From: an uncultured Bacilli bacterium
GTDB taxonomy: Bacteria > Bacillota_I > Bacilli_A > RF39 > UBA660
NCBI GenBank assembly: GCA_934098395.1
Contig: CAKOOM010000002.1
Coordinates: 186,001 to 250,000, forward strand
DNA length: 64,000 bases
Reading direction: 5' to 3'
Below, in pieces: positions 26,223 to 33,813 of the stretch. Position 1 is the first letter of the stretch, and every line of letters begins with the position of its first letter. The translations under genes and the position numbers were made by a program. The notes under the pieces are model-generated. The model had not been told where the DNA came from, did not search any database, and was given only the letters and a program-made list of their open reading frames with translations.

Positions 26223-28520
26223 TTATTTACAATTATTACAACTTAAATTTTTAAGTTTTTCTACAGATACACCTTCACCAGCGTGACGGCCACATCCAGG
26301 ACATACATCTTTAATAACTCCAACATAGCCACAGATTGGATCTCTGTCTACTGGATGATTTATTGCACCATATCCAAAGTTGTTTTCTTTCATTAATCTG
26401 ACAATTTTTTCAAATGCGTCAATATTTGTAGTAACATCGCCATCTAATTCGATATAACTAATATGTCCAGCGTTTGTTAGTGCATGATATGGTCCTTCAA
26501 TTTTGATTTTATTTGCAATAGAAATGTTATAGTATACTGGTACATGGAATGAGTTAGTATAATATTCTCTATCTGTTACACCTTTAATTTTTCCGTATAT
26601 TGCTCTATCAATGTTAACAAATCTGCCTGATAATCCTTCGGCTGGTGTTGCTAGGCAAGTAAAGTTTAAATTATATTCTTTTGAATACTCATCACATTTT
26701 TCTCTGATGAATTTTACAATTTTGATTCCTAATTTTTGAGCTTCTGGATCTTCACCGTGATGTTTACCAGTTAAGGCTTTTAAAGTTTCTGCTAAACCGA
26801 TAAAACCAATACTTAATGTTCCATGTTTTAAAACTTTTCTTAATCTATCAGTTGGTTTTAATTTGTCTGAATCAATCCATACTCCTTGTTGTAATAGGAA
26901 TGGGAAATTGTATGATCTTTTATTACATTGTATTTCAAATCTTTCTAATAATTGATCTTTTACCATCTCGATTGTTTCTTCGAGTTCTTTGAAAAATCCT
27001 TTGATATCAGCTTTTTCATTGCCAAGAACGATTCCGTGTTTAATTCCAAGTCTTGGTAGGTTAATTGAGGTAAATGATAGATTACCTCTACCAGGAGTTA
27101 CGGCTTTGTTTTCATCTACAACATTTCCCATAACTCTTGTTCTACATCCCATGTAAGCTACTTCAGTGTTATAGTCACCTCTATAGTATTGTTTATTGAA
27201 TGGTGAATCCATAAATGAGAAGTTGGGGAATAATCTTTTAGCAGATACTTCACAACTTAATCTAAATAAATCATAGTTTGGATCTTCTTTATTATAGTTT
27301 ACTCCTTCTTTAACTTTAAAAATTGATATTGGGAAGATTGGAGTTTCACTTTTACCTAGTCCAGCATTGACACTTAATAGGTAATTTTTCATAACCATTC
27401 TTCCTTCAGGGGATGTGTCTGTTCCAAAGTTAATTGATGAGAATGGTACTTGAGCTCCAGCTCTTGAGTGCATTGTATTTAAATTATGAACGAAAGCTTC
27501 CATAGCTTGATATGTTCTTTTATCAGTTTTTTTCATAGCTATCTCGTATGCTTTAGCAAATATATTCTTTACTTCATCACTGTCTTTAGCACAATCATCC
27601 ATGTATGATAAATCGAATTTAATTGAAGCTAATTTATCAATTTTTTCATTTACTTTATTTGAGTTAATAAAAGTATCAAATCCAGTAAAATCAAGTAATT
27701 CTGCAATAGCTATCTTGTATTGTTTTTTAAAAGTTTTCAACACTCCAGGTGCTAAGTAGTAATCGAATGCTGGGATTGATTGCCCACCGTGTTGATCATT
27801 TTGATTTGATTGGATAGCTATAGCTGCTAGAGCAGAATAACTCATAATATCTTGAGGTTCCCTTAAATATCCGTGTCCTGTTGAAAATCCATTTTTAAAT
27901 AATTTATTTAAGTCTATTTGAGTACAAGTTGTAGTACCCATTGCTAAAAAGTCCATATCATGAATATGAATATCACCGTTATCATGAGCATCAGCAAATT
28001 TTTTCTTCATTAAATATGCTTTAGCAAATTCTTTTGATACGGTTGAGCCATACTGCAACATTGTTCCCATGGCACTGTTACCATCAATGTTAGCATTTTC
28101 TCTTTTAGCATCTTCTTCAGCGGCTGTTTTTAGTCCTAAGCCTTCAAGCGACTTTAAGAATTTGTGAATTTTTTTCTCATCAGCAAATAACATTCTTGAT
28201 TGAGCTCTTCTATCACGATACTCTGAAAAAGATTTATACACATCTTCATAATGACATTTCTTTAGTGATTCTTCAATTAAATCTTGAATATCTTCTATTT
28301 TAATTTTTTCTTCATTAGCATATTCTTTTTCAATTTTTTTGATAACCGTTTGATATACTTTTTGAATATCTTTAGTAGTATATACTGGCTCGTCATCTTT
28401 AGTGATACTGTCAAAACCTTTTTTAATAGCCATAGCTACTTTAGTTCCATCAAAATCAACTTTCTTGCCATTTCTTTTTACAACTTTTAGTGTTGTTGCT
28501 AGTTCTTCTGTACTAATCAT
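26223..28520 (-). CDS. nrdD: Anaerobic ribonucleoside-triphosphate reductase, catalytic subunit without the glycyl-radical tail
   Basis: 765 residues: an ATP-cone (about 9-100: LKVVKRNGKKVDFDGTKVAMAIKKGFD) and the ten-stranded barrel (GNSAMGTMLQYGSTVSKEFAKAY, DNGDIHIHDMDFLAMGTTTCTQIDL, SRAGAQVPFSSINFGTDTS, VMGNVV). It ends in the Cys-rich zinc site DPICGYVGVIKDVCPGCG...LSCNNCK and stops there. Reduces NTPs to dNTPs without oxygen, so a strictly anaerobic or microaerobic life is implied. The final radical motif is on the next gene. GGAGAGAAGTAA before the ATG; strong promoter upstream. Confidence 0.95.
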   Translation of the reverse strand: MISTEELATTLKVVKRNGKKVDFDGTKVAMAIKKGFDSITKDDEPVYTTKDIQKVYQTVIKKIEKEYANEEKIKIEDIQDLIEESLKKCHYEDVYKSFSEYRDRRAQSRMLFADEKKIHKFLKSLEGLGLKTAAEEDAKRENANIDGNSAMGTMLQYGSTVSKEFAKAYLMKKKFADAHDNGDIHIHDMDFLAMGTTTCTQIDLNKLFKNGFSTGHGYLREPQDIMSYSALAAIAIQSNQNDQHGGQSIPAFDYYLAPGVLKTFKKQYKIAIAELLDFTGFDTFINSNKVNEKIDKLASIKFDLSYMDDCAKDSDEVKNIFAKAYEIAMKKTDKRTYQAMEAFVHNLNTMHSRAGAQVPFSSINFGTDTSPEGRMVMKNYLLSVNAGLGKSETPIFPISIFKVKEGVNYNKEDPNYDLFRLSCEVSAKRLFPNFSFMDSPFNKQYYRGDYNTEVAYMGCRTRVMGNVVDENKAVTPGRGNLSFTSINLPRLGIKHGIVLGNEKADIKGFFKELEETIEMVKDQLLERFEIQCNKRSYNFPFLLQQGVWIDSDKLKPTDRLRKVLKHGTLSIGFIGLAETLKALTGKHHGEDPEAQKLGIKIVKFIREKCDEYSKEYNLNFTCLATPAEGLSGRFVNIDRAIYGKIKGVTDREYYTNSFHVPVYYNISIANKIKIEGPYHALTNAGHISYIELDGDVTTNIDAFEKIVRLMKENNFGYGAINHPVDRDPICGYVGVIKDVCPGCGRHAGEGVSVEKLKNLSCNNCK

Positions 28521-28551
28521 TTACTTCTCTCCTATCTGTATTGTTAAGTTA

Positions 28552-28580
28552 ATTATATAGAGTATTTAATAGGAAGTCAA
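28552..28580 (-). promoter_or_regulatory. promoter of the nrdD operon
   Basis: On the minus strand TTGACT (28580-28575), 17 bases, TATAAT (28557-28552). Confidence 0.88.
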
Positions 28581-28808
28581 TACATTTTGTTCGTTTTTTA
28601 AAATTATTTTTTTAACAAATTTGCAAAAAATACTTTTTTAGCTTTTTCTTGTTTTTTAAAATTATTCAAAGCTGTCTTTTTTGTTTCTTTAATTACATAT
28701 TCCCTTATTTTATATGGATTTAAATAATTACAAGTACTTTTTTGTATATTATTTTTTATTCATTTTTTTAAAATATATAAAAATGTAAAAAATGTAAAGT
28801 AATAAAAA

Positions 28809-28843
28809 AACACTTTTTTGTTTTATTTAAACAATAAAGTGTT
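28809..28843 (-). terminator. terminator of ileS
   Basis: A 15-bp stem with one A-A mismatch, AACACTTT...AAAGTGTT at its base, followed by seven T on the minus strand. Confidence 0.88.
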
Positions 28844-28858
28844 CGTGTTTATTTTTTG

Positions 28859-31800
28859 TTATTTTTTCTCTACTTTGAATAAAACCTTGTATTCATTGAC
28901 ATCATACTCATCAGTTAAATTAGAAGCTTTGATAATATCTGTTGCAAGAGTTTCTTCTTTTATAAAATCTAAATATTTTTCTAGAGATTTAGTATATGAT
29001 TCATCAGCTTCGTAGTATACGACAACTCTATCGGCTACATCAAAGCCATTGTTCTTTCTGATTTGTTGAATTTTAGAAATTGTTTCTCTAGCTAATCCTT
29101 CGTTAATTAATTCTTCATCTAGAGTAGTATTTAAAATTACAAAGTCATTTCCAATATATGAAGCATTAAAACCTTCTTTAGATTCTACACGAATATCAAT
29201 CATCTCTTTAGTTATTGTAAATAACTCATTAGATAGATTAATTTCTACCGAAGTACCATCTTTTAGTTTTAATATTTCTTCTTCAGGTAATGATTTTAAT
29301 GTTTCTTGGAATTCTTTCATTTTAGATCCAAGAACTTTTCCGACTTCTTTAAAGTTTGGTTTTATTATAAACTTAATATATTCTTCAAGATTATCTTCAA
29401 ATACTACTTCTTTAACATTTAATTCTTCTTTAATTAACTCTACTAAATCGTTTATAAGTGGTTTGTTTTTACCGTCCAAAATTACTTCGCTTATTGGTTG
29501 CCTTACTTTTATTTTAGCTTCTTCACGAGCGTTTCTTCCTAAACTAATTAAGTTTCTTACTAAATCCATTCTTTCTTCGATTTTATCTTGATACATATCT
29601 GGATTTGCTTTTGGATAGTCTGCTAAATGAACGCTTTCTAATCCAGTTAAATTACGATATATTTCATCTGTTATAAACGGTGATATTGGAGCCATTAATT
29701 CACATAAACCAATTAATACTTGATAAGTAGTTTGATATACAGCTTTTTTGCTATTATTTAGTTCACTACCCCAGAATCTTCTTCTGTTTCTACGAATATA
29801 CCAGTTAGATAAATCTTCGTTTAAGAAATAATTAATTGCTTTGGTTGTTTTATTCAAGTCATATTCATCCATAGACTTAGTAACATAGTCTACTAATTTA
29901 TGATATTTTGATAATAACCATTTATCAATTTCTTCTAAATCTTCATAAGATACTTCAAATTCTCTAGGATCTAAATTATCAGCATTAGCATACATTTGAA
30001 AGAATGTATAAGTATTTTTTAAAGTGCCAAATGTTTTGGATTGAATTTCTTTAATACCATCTTCATCAAATTTTAATGGAGTCCATACAGGAGAGGCATT
30101 AACCATGTAGAATCTTGTAGCGTCAGCACCATATTTCTTTAATACTCCGAATGGATCTATGGCATTACCTTTACTTTTATGCATTTTATGTCCAAATTTA
30201 TCTAGAACTAAATCATTTACTAGAACATTTTTGTATGGAGCTATTCCTTCAAGGAAGGTAGATATCACAATTAATGAATAGAACCATCCTCTTGTTTGAT
30301 CTATTCCTTCACAAATAAAATCTGCTGGGAATTGAGTAGTCCATAATTCTTTGTTTTCAAATGGGTAATGGTATTGAGCGAATGGCATAGCTCCTGAGTC
30401 AAACCAGCAATCAATAACATCGGTTACTCTTTGCATAGTATTTCCACATTTAGGACATTTTATATGAATATCATCTACATAAGGGCGGTGTAATTCGATA
30501 GATTCATCTATTTTTTCAATAGATTTTTCTATTAATTCTTTACGAGATCCAATCATTTCATCGTGGCCACAACTACAACGCCATAATGGTAATGGAGTAC
30601 CCCAATATCTATTTCTAGATATAGCCCAATCATTTAAGTTTTCTAACCAATTACCAAATCTTTTTTCTCCAACATAATCTGGATACCAATTTACTTTTTT
30701 ATTAGCTGCTACTATTTTGTCTTTTAGAGCAGTAACTTTTATGTAAATACTAGGTTTTGAATAATATACTAATGGGGTTTTACATCTCCAACAATGTGGG
30801 TAGTTATGAACCATTTTTTGTTTTTTAAATAATTTATCTTCTTTAGATAAATATTTAATAATATCTAATTCTAGTTCTGGATCTACGACTAATCTACCCT
30901 TCCAAGGTCCTTCGGTATAGCAGCCTGATTCATCTACAGGATTTACTATTGGTAAATTATATTTTAATCCTACTTCATAGTCATCTTGTCCGAAGGCTGG
31001 TGCTTGGTGAACGATACCAGTACCATCTTCCATAGTTACATATTCATCACATGTTACATAAAAAGCTTTTCCTGGGACATTTATTTCTTTTATGAATTGT
31101 TCATATTCAAGATATTCTAAGTCTTTACCTAGATATTCTTCGACGATTTCATAATCACTGCCTAATACCTTATCAGCTAGTTTTTTAGCAACGATAAAGT
31201 TATAACCTTTTGATAAACATTTAACGTATGTTTCAAATGGATTAACACATGCAGCAACGTTTGCTAATAGAGTCCATGGAGTTGTAGTCCAAATAAGTAG
31301 ATAAGTATTATCCATACTCTTTACTTTAAATGGGACAGTTACAGTATTAACACTTACTTCTTTGTATCCTTGAGCTACTTCATGACTAGCTAAACCAGTT
31401 CCACATCTAGGACAATATGGTAGAATTTTTAATCCATCATATATTAATCCTTCGTCAAAGAATTTCTTTAAAATCCACCACTCTGTTTCAATATAATCAT
31501 TGTTATAAGTAATGTATGGATTTTTTAGGTCAATAAATTGTCCTAATTCTTCAGTAAACTCTCTGAATGCTTTTTCGTTTTTCCATACTGATTCACGACA
31601 CTTTTCATTGAATTCTTTGATACCATATTTTTCAATATCAGTTTTACCAGTAAAACCTAATTCTTTTTCTACTTGTACTTCAACAGGTAATCCGTGAGTA
31701 TCCCATCCAATTTTTCTTACTACATGATATCCTTTCATAGCTTTATATTTGCAGAAAGTATCTTTTAATAATTTAGCTAAGATGTGATGTACTCCAGGCA

Positions 31801-31960
31801 TTCCATTTGCAGTTGCTGGTCCATCATAAAATACAAAGTTTTCATTGTTTTCTCTAGCTTTTGTTTGTTTATCATTAATAACGTTAACATCAGGCCAACT
31901 ATTACGAATAGTTAATTCATTTGTGGATACGTCTTCTTTTAATAATTCTTTAAATTTCAT
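28859..31960 (-). CDS. ileS: Isoleucine-tRNA ligase, IleS2-type (eukaryote-like)
   Basis: 1033 residues. The signature DGPATANGMPGVHHI (46-60) is the HIGH region in the form of the eukaryote-like branch, followed by KIGWDTHGLPVEVQVEKELGF; the KMSKS loop reads HKMHKSKGN. The editing domain contains WTTTPWTLLANVA, and PDYVGEKRFGNWLENLNDWAISRNRYWGTPLP is typical. Two zinc-type Cys motifs occur (CPRCGTG and CPKCGNTM). The length and WDTHGLPVE-VE form point to the IleS2 lineage, several members of which resist mupirocin. GGAGGAGATAAT before the ATG; controlled by the T-box upstream. Confidence 0.95.
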   Translation of the reverse strand: MKFKELLKEDVSTNELTIRNSWPDVNVINDKQTKARENNENFVFYDGPATANGMPGVHHILAKLLKDTFCKYKAMKGYHVVRKIGWDTHGLPVEVQVEKELGFTGKTDIEKYGIKEFNEKCRESVWKNEKAFREFTEELGQFIDLKNPYITYNNDYIETEWWILKKFFDEGLIYDGLKILPYCPRCGTGLASHEVAQGYKEVSVNTVTVPFKVKSMDNTYLLIWTTTPWTLLANVAACVNPFETYVKCLSKGYNFIVAKKLADKVLGSDYEIVEEYLGKDLEYLEYEQFIKEINVPGKAFYVTCDEYVTMEDGTGIVHQAPAFGQDDYEVGLKYNLPIVNPVDESGCYTEGPWKGRLVVDPELELDIIKYLSKEDKLFKKQKMVHNYPHCWRCKTPLVYYSKPSIYIKVTALKDKIVAANKKVNWYPDYVGEKRFGNWLENLNDWAISRNRYWGTPLPLWRCSCGHDEMIGSRKELIEKSIEKIDESIELHRPYVDDIHIKCPKCGNTMQRVTDVIDCWFDSGAMPFAQYHYPFENKELWTTQFPADFICEGIDQTRGWFYSLIVISTFLEGIAPYKNVLVNDLVLDKFGHKMHKSKGNAIDPFGVLKKYGADATRFYMVNASPVWTPLKFDEDGIKEIQSKTFGTLKNTYTFFQMYANADNLDPREFEVSYEDLEEIDKWLLSKYHKLVDYVTKSMDEYDLNKTTKAINYFLNEDLSNWYIRRNRRRFWGSELNNSKKAVYQTTYQVLIGLCELMAPISPFITDEIYRNLTGLESVHLADYPKANPDMYQDKIEERMDLVRNLISLGRNAREEAKIKVRQPISEVILDGKNKPLINDLVELIKEELNVKEVVFEDNLEEYIKFIIKPNFKEVGKVLGSKMKEFQETLKSLPEEEILKLKDGTSVEINLSNELFTITKEMIDIRVESKEGFNASYIGNDFVILNTTLDEELINEGLARETISKIQQIRKNNGFDVADRVVVYYEADESYTKSLEKYLDFIKEETLATDIIKASNLTDEYDVNEYKVLFKVEKK

Positions 31961-31984
31961 ATTATCTCCTCCTTTAATACATTA

Positions 31985-32215
31985 AAAAACGTCCTTATTT
32001 ATTACAAATAAGGACGAAATAATCCGCGGTACCACCTTAATTCACTATTAAGTGCTCTTCATTAATATAACGGTTTTAACCGATCTTTTCTAATATCAAA
32101 AAGATACATCCAGAGTGATCTATATTATAAATTATACATAACTTCTCACCAAACAGTTACTCTCTTTAGTTAATTTTATAATACCGTCTCCTTCGTTTGC
32201 TTTAAGAATTCCATT
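31985..32215 (-). promoter_or_regulatory. T-box leader of ileS (isoleucine specifier)
   Basis: The minus strand holds the T-box core AAGGTGGTACCGCGG (about 32037-32023), which pairs with the free CCA end of uncharged tRNA, and an antiterminator that competes with the terminator CGTCCTTATTT/AAATAAGGACG (32016-31990) followed by T residues. Upstream is a Stem I with AGAGAGTAAC and GGTGAGAAGT elements. The ATC at 32119-32117, before ACTCTGGATG, fits the Ile specifier. Uncharged tRNA-Ile should raise ileS transcription. Confidence 0.93.
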
Positions 32216-32217
32216 TA

Positions 32218-32246
32218 ATTATATAAAATAGTTTTTACTTTGTCAA
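32218..32246 (-). promoter_or_regulatory. promoter of the ileS T-box leader
   Basis: On the minus strand TTGACA (32246-32241), 17 bases, TATAAT (32223-32218): full consensus. Confidence 0.92.
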
Positions 32247-32256
32247 CTAGATTTTA

Positions 32257-33258
32257 TTATTTTCTTAATAATGTATTAACTCTTTTTTTAGCTTTAGACA
32301 TTTCTTTAGTTAATTCTAATTCACTACTATAAGAATTAATAAACTCTAACATATTTTGATAATTCTCATCTTTTAATAATCTTTCATATTCTTTGGCTAA
32401 TTCGGCATTTTCTTCAAGTAATTCTTTAATTCTGTTTTTAGAATATGTAATATTACCTTCATATAAATTAGCTAATTCATTTATCTCAGTATTATCAATA
32501 TATGATTTATTTTTAAATAAATATATCCATGAACTAACAGCACCAAAGTTTTTATTACCATAAGCAAATAATATTTCTGCAGAAATTTCAAAGATAGCTA
32601 AGATAAGAATTACAATTAAAGCGTCAATATCTTTATACTCAGTTTCATAATTAGATAAATTTATCTTAGAGATTTCATATTTTATATGATTGGATAAATC
32701 TTCGCTATTAAGCATATTTTTATTTTGATAATGAACTTTTGCAGTATCACTTAGAGTATTAATAATATTTTCTAAGTAATAAGTTAGTTCTTTATCACCA
32801 TAACTAGATAAATCATATTCTTTATATTTTCTTGAATAACCATTTTCAGTTTCATACCATTTATCATATATTCTTAATTTAATTATATTTTCGTTTGCAG
32901 TTTTATCATTTACAAGATAATCATCTTTTTGATTAGATTTATCTGTTATTAGTTCTAGATTATTATTATAAGTCTTAATATCTTCATTATAAACAACCGT
33001 TTTAGTTATTTCTTTACCTATTAAAAATAATGATGATAATATACAAACACTTAATAAACATGATAAAGCACTTTTTAATATTTCTTTAGTTCTTATTTTA
33101 CCAGTTGTACTCTTTTTATCTTTAATTTCATCTAATTCATGTAGTGTTAAAGATATTTTCTTTATTAATTCATCAGTTAATTCATTGTTTTTCTTTAGCT
33201 TAGTAGCTATTTTAGCAATTGTTTCTTTTAATTCTTTAATTTCTTTATCGATATCCAT
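32257..33258 (-). CDS. Unknown membrane protein with coiled-coil ends
   Basis: 333 residues. The first ~45 form a charged coiled coil (KEIKELKETIAKIATKLKK), then a membrane segment (about 62-82, LSCLLSVCILSSLFLIG), an extracytoplasmic domain (about 85-205), a second membrane segment (about 207-224, ALIVILILAIFEISAEILFA) and a C-terminal coiled coil (NELANLYEGN to the Lys-rich end). No family recognised. AAAGGAGA site before the ATG. Its 3' end lies 10 bases from the ileS promoter -35. Confidence 0.55.
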   Translation of the reverse strand: MDIDKEIKELKETIAKIATKLKKNNELTDELIKKISLTLHELDEIKDKKSTTGKIRTKEILKSALSCLLSVCILSSLFLIGKEITKTVVYNEDIKTYNNNLELITDKSNQKDDYLVNDKTANENIIKLRIYDKWYETENGYSRKYKEYDLSSYGDKELTYYLENIINTLSDTAKVHYQNKNMLNSEDLSNHIKYEISKINLSNYETEYKDIDALIVILILAIFEISAEILFAYGNKNFGAVSSWIYLFKNKSYIDNTEINELANLYEGNITYSKNRIKELLEENAELAKEYERLLKDENYQNMLEFINSYSSELELTKEMSKAKKRVNTLLRK

Positions 33259-33499
33259 ACATATCTCCTTTGAGTGAAGTTTATTTTACCATATTTACTT
33301 ATTTTATGCAAGATATTTTTAATTTGTTATTTTGAATCTTTATTCTAAAATGAAAGTGGAATTATTTTGAAGAAGTAGTTTACATATAAAATTTAAAAAT
33401 ATTTACACTTAAAAAATTATAAAAAAATTGAATCTAAATATAATCATTACATTTTTTCTAAAGATAGAAAAATTGGTATGACTAAATTTATTACATATG

Positions 33500-33527
33500 A
33501 AAAAAGCAAGTGCAAACTAGCACTCAC
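33500..33527 (-). terminator. terminator downstream of repeat copy A
   Basis: Hairpin 33527-33520 with 33513-33506, loop of six, then six T on the minus strand. Confidence 0.7.
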
Positions 33528-33577
33528 TTATTCAAATTTCTTTATCATTATTTTGGGTTACACCCACTATTTTATCA
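33500..33577 (-). ncRNA. Candidate ~77-nt small RNA from repeat copy A
   Basis: On the minus strand the extended -10 TGC-TATAAT of the repeat is followed by about 50 bases (including a GGGT/ACCC mini-hairpin) and an 8-bp hairpin GTGAGTGC/GCACTTGC with two wobble pairs and six T. No ribosome site with a useful ORF. The nearest gene downstream begins 240 bases further on. A remnant leader of a lost mobile gene is the alternative. Confidence 0.4.
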
Positions 33578-33579
33578 AC

Positions 33580-33640
33580 ATAATTATAGCATGACTTTAC
33601 ACTTTTTTATCCAAAATTCCAGTTTCTACTTGAAATTTAG
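33580..33640 (-). repeat. 61-bp repeat, copy A, with extended -10 promoter
   Basis: Matches 43551-43611 at 56 of 61 positions without gaps (hand count), in the same orientation. On the minus strand it carries TGC-TATAAT at 33591-33583. Sequences on both sides differ between the copies. Confidence 0.85.
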
Positions 33641-33697
33641 GATTTTAGGTTATGACTTGTATATGTGTTTTACCACAACTTTTCATTTCTACCCTAT

Positions 33698-33733
33698 GCG
33701 TCCATTTTGCAAAAAAAGAGGCAAAATGGACGC
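33698..33733. repeat. 13-bp perfect inverted repeat downstream of the adhesin gene
   Basis: GCGTCCATTTTGC (33698-33710) and its exact complement (33721-33733) with a ten-base loop. No T run follows on either strand, so it is not a typical terminator. Confidence 0.8.
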
Positions 33734-33813
33734 CTACAAAACCCATTTTTCTATTTCGTAGTTAATCACCTATCTAAATATTTGTATTGCCTCGTCAGAT
33801 TAATTTGCTACGC

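Larger units (their letters stand above)
28521..28858. other. 338-base intergenic region between nrdD and ileS
   Basis: Holds the nrdD promoter near one end and the ileS terminator near the other. The middle (28600-28800) is very AT-rich with no open frame, repeat or clear NrdR box that I could find. Confidence 0.6.
33259..33813. other. 555-base region with a repeat, a small-RNA unit and an inverted repeat
   Basis: From left to right: AT-rich sequence without features (33260-33495), a minus-strand terminator hairpin, one copy of the 61-bp repeat with an extended -10 promoter, a 13-bp perfect inverted repeat, and the GC-rich tail of the adhesin gene. No open reading frame is convincing. Confidence 0.65.

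Noticed and set aside
28600..28800. NrdR boxes upstream of nrdD
   Set aside because: No paired ACAC-x-ATAT-x-GTGT-like sites could be found in this AT-rich stretch.
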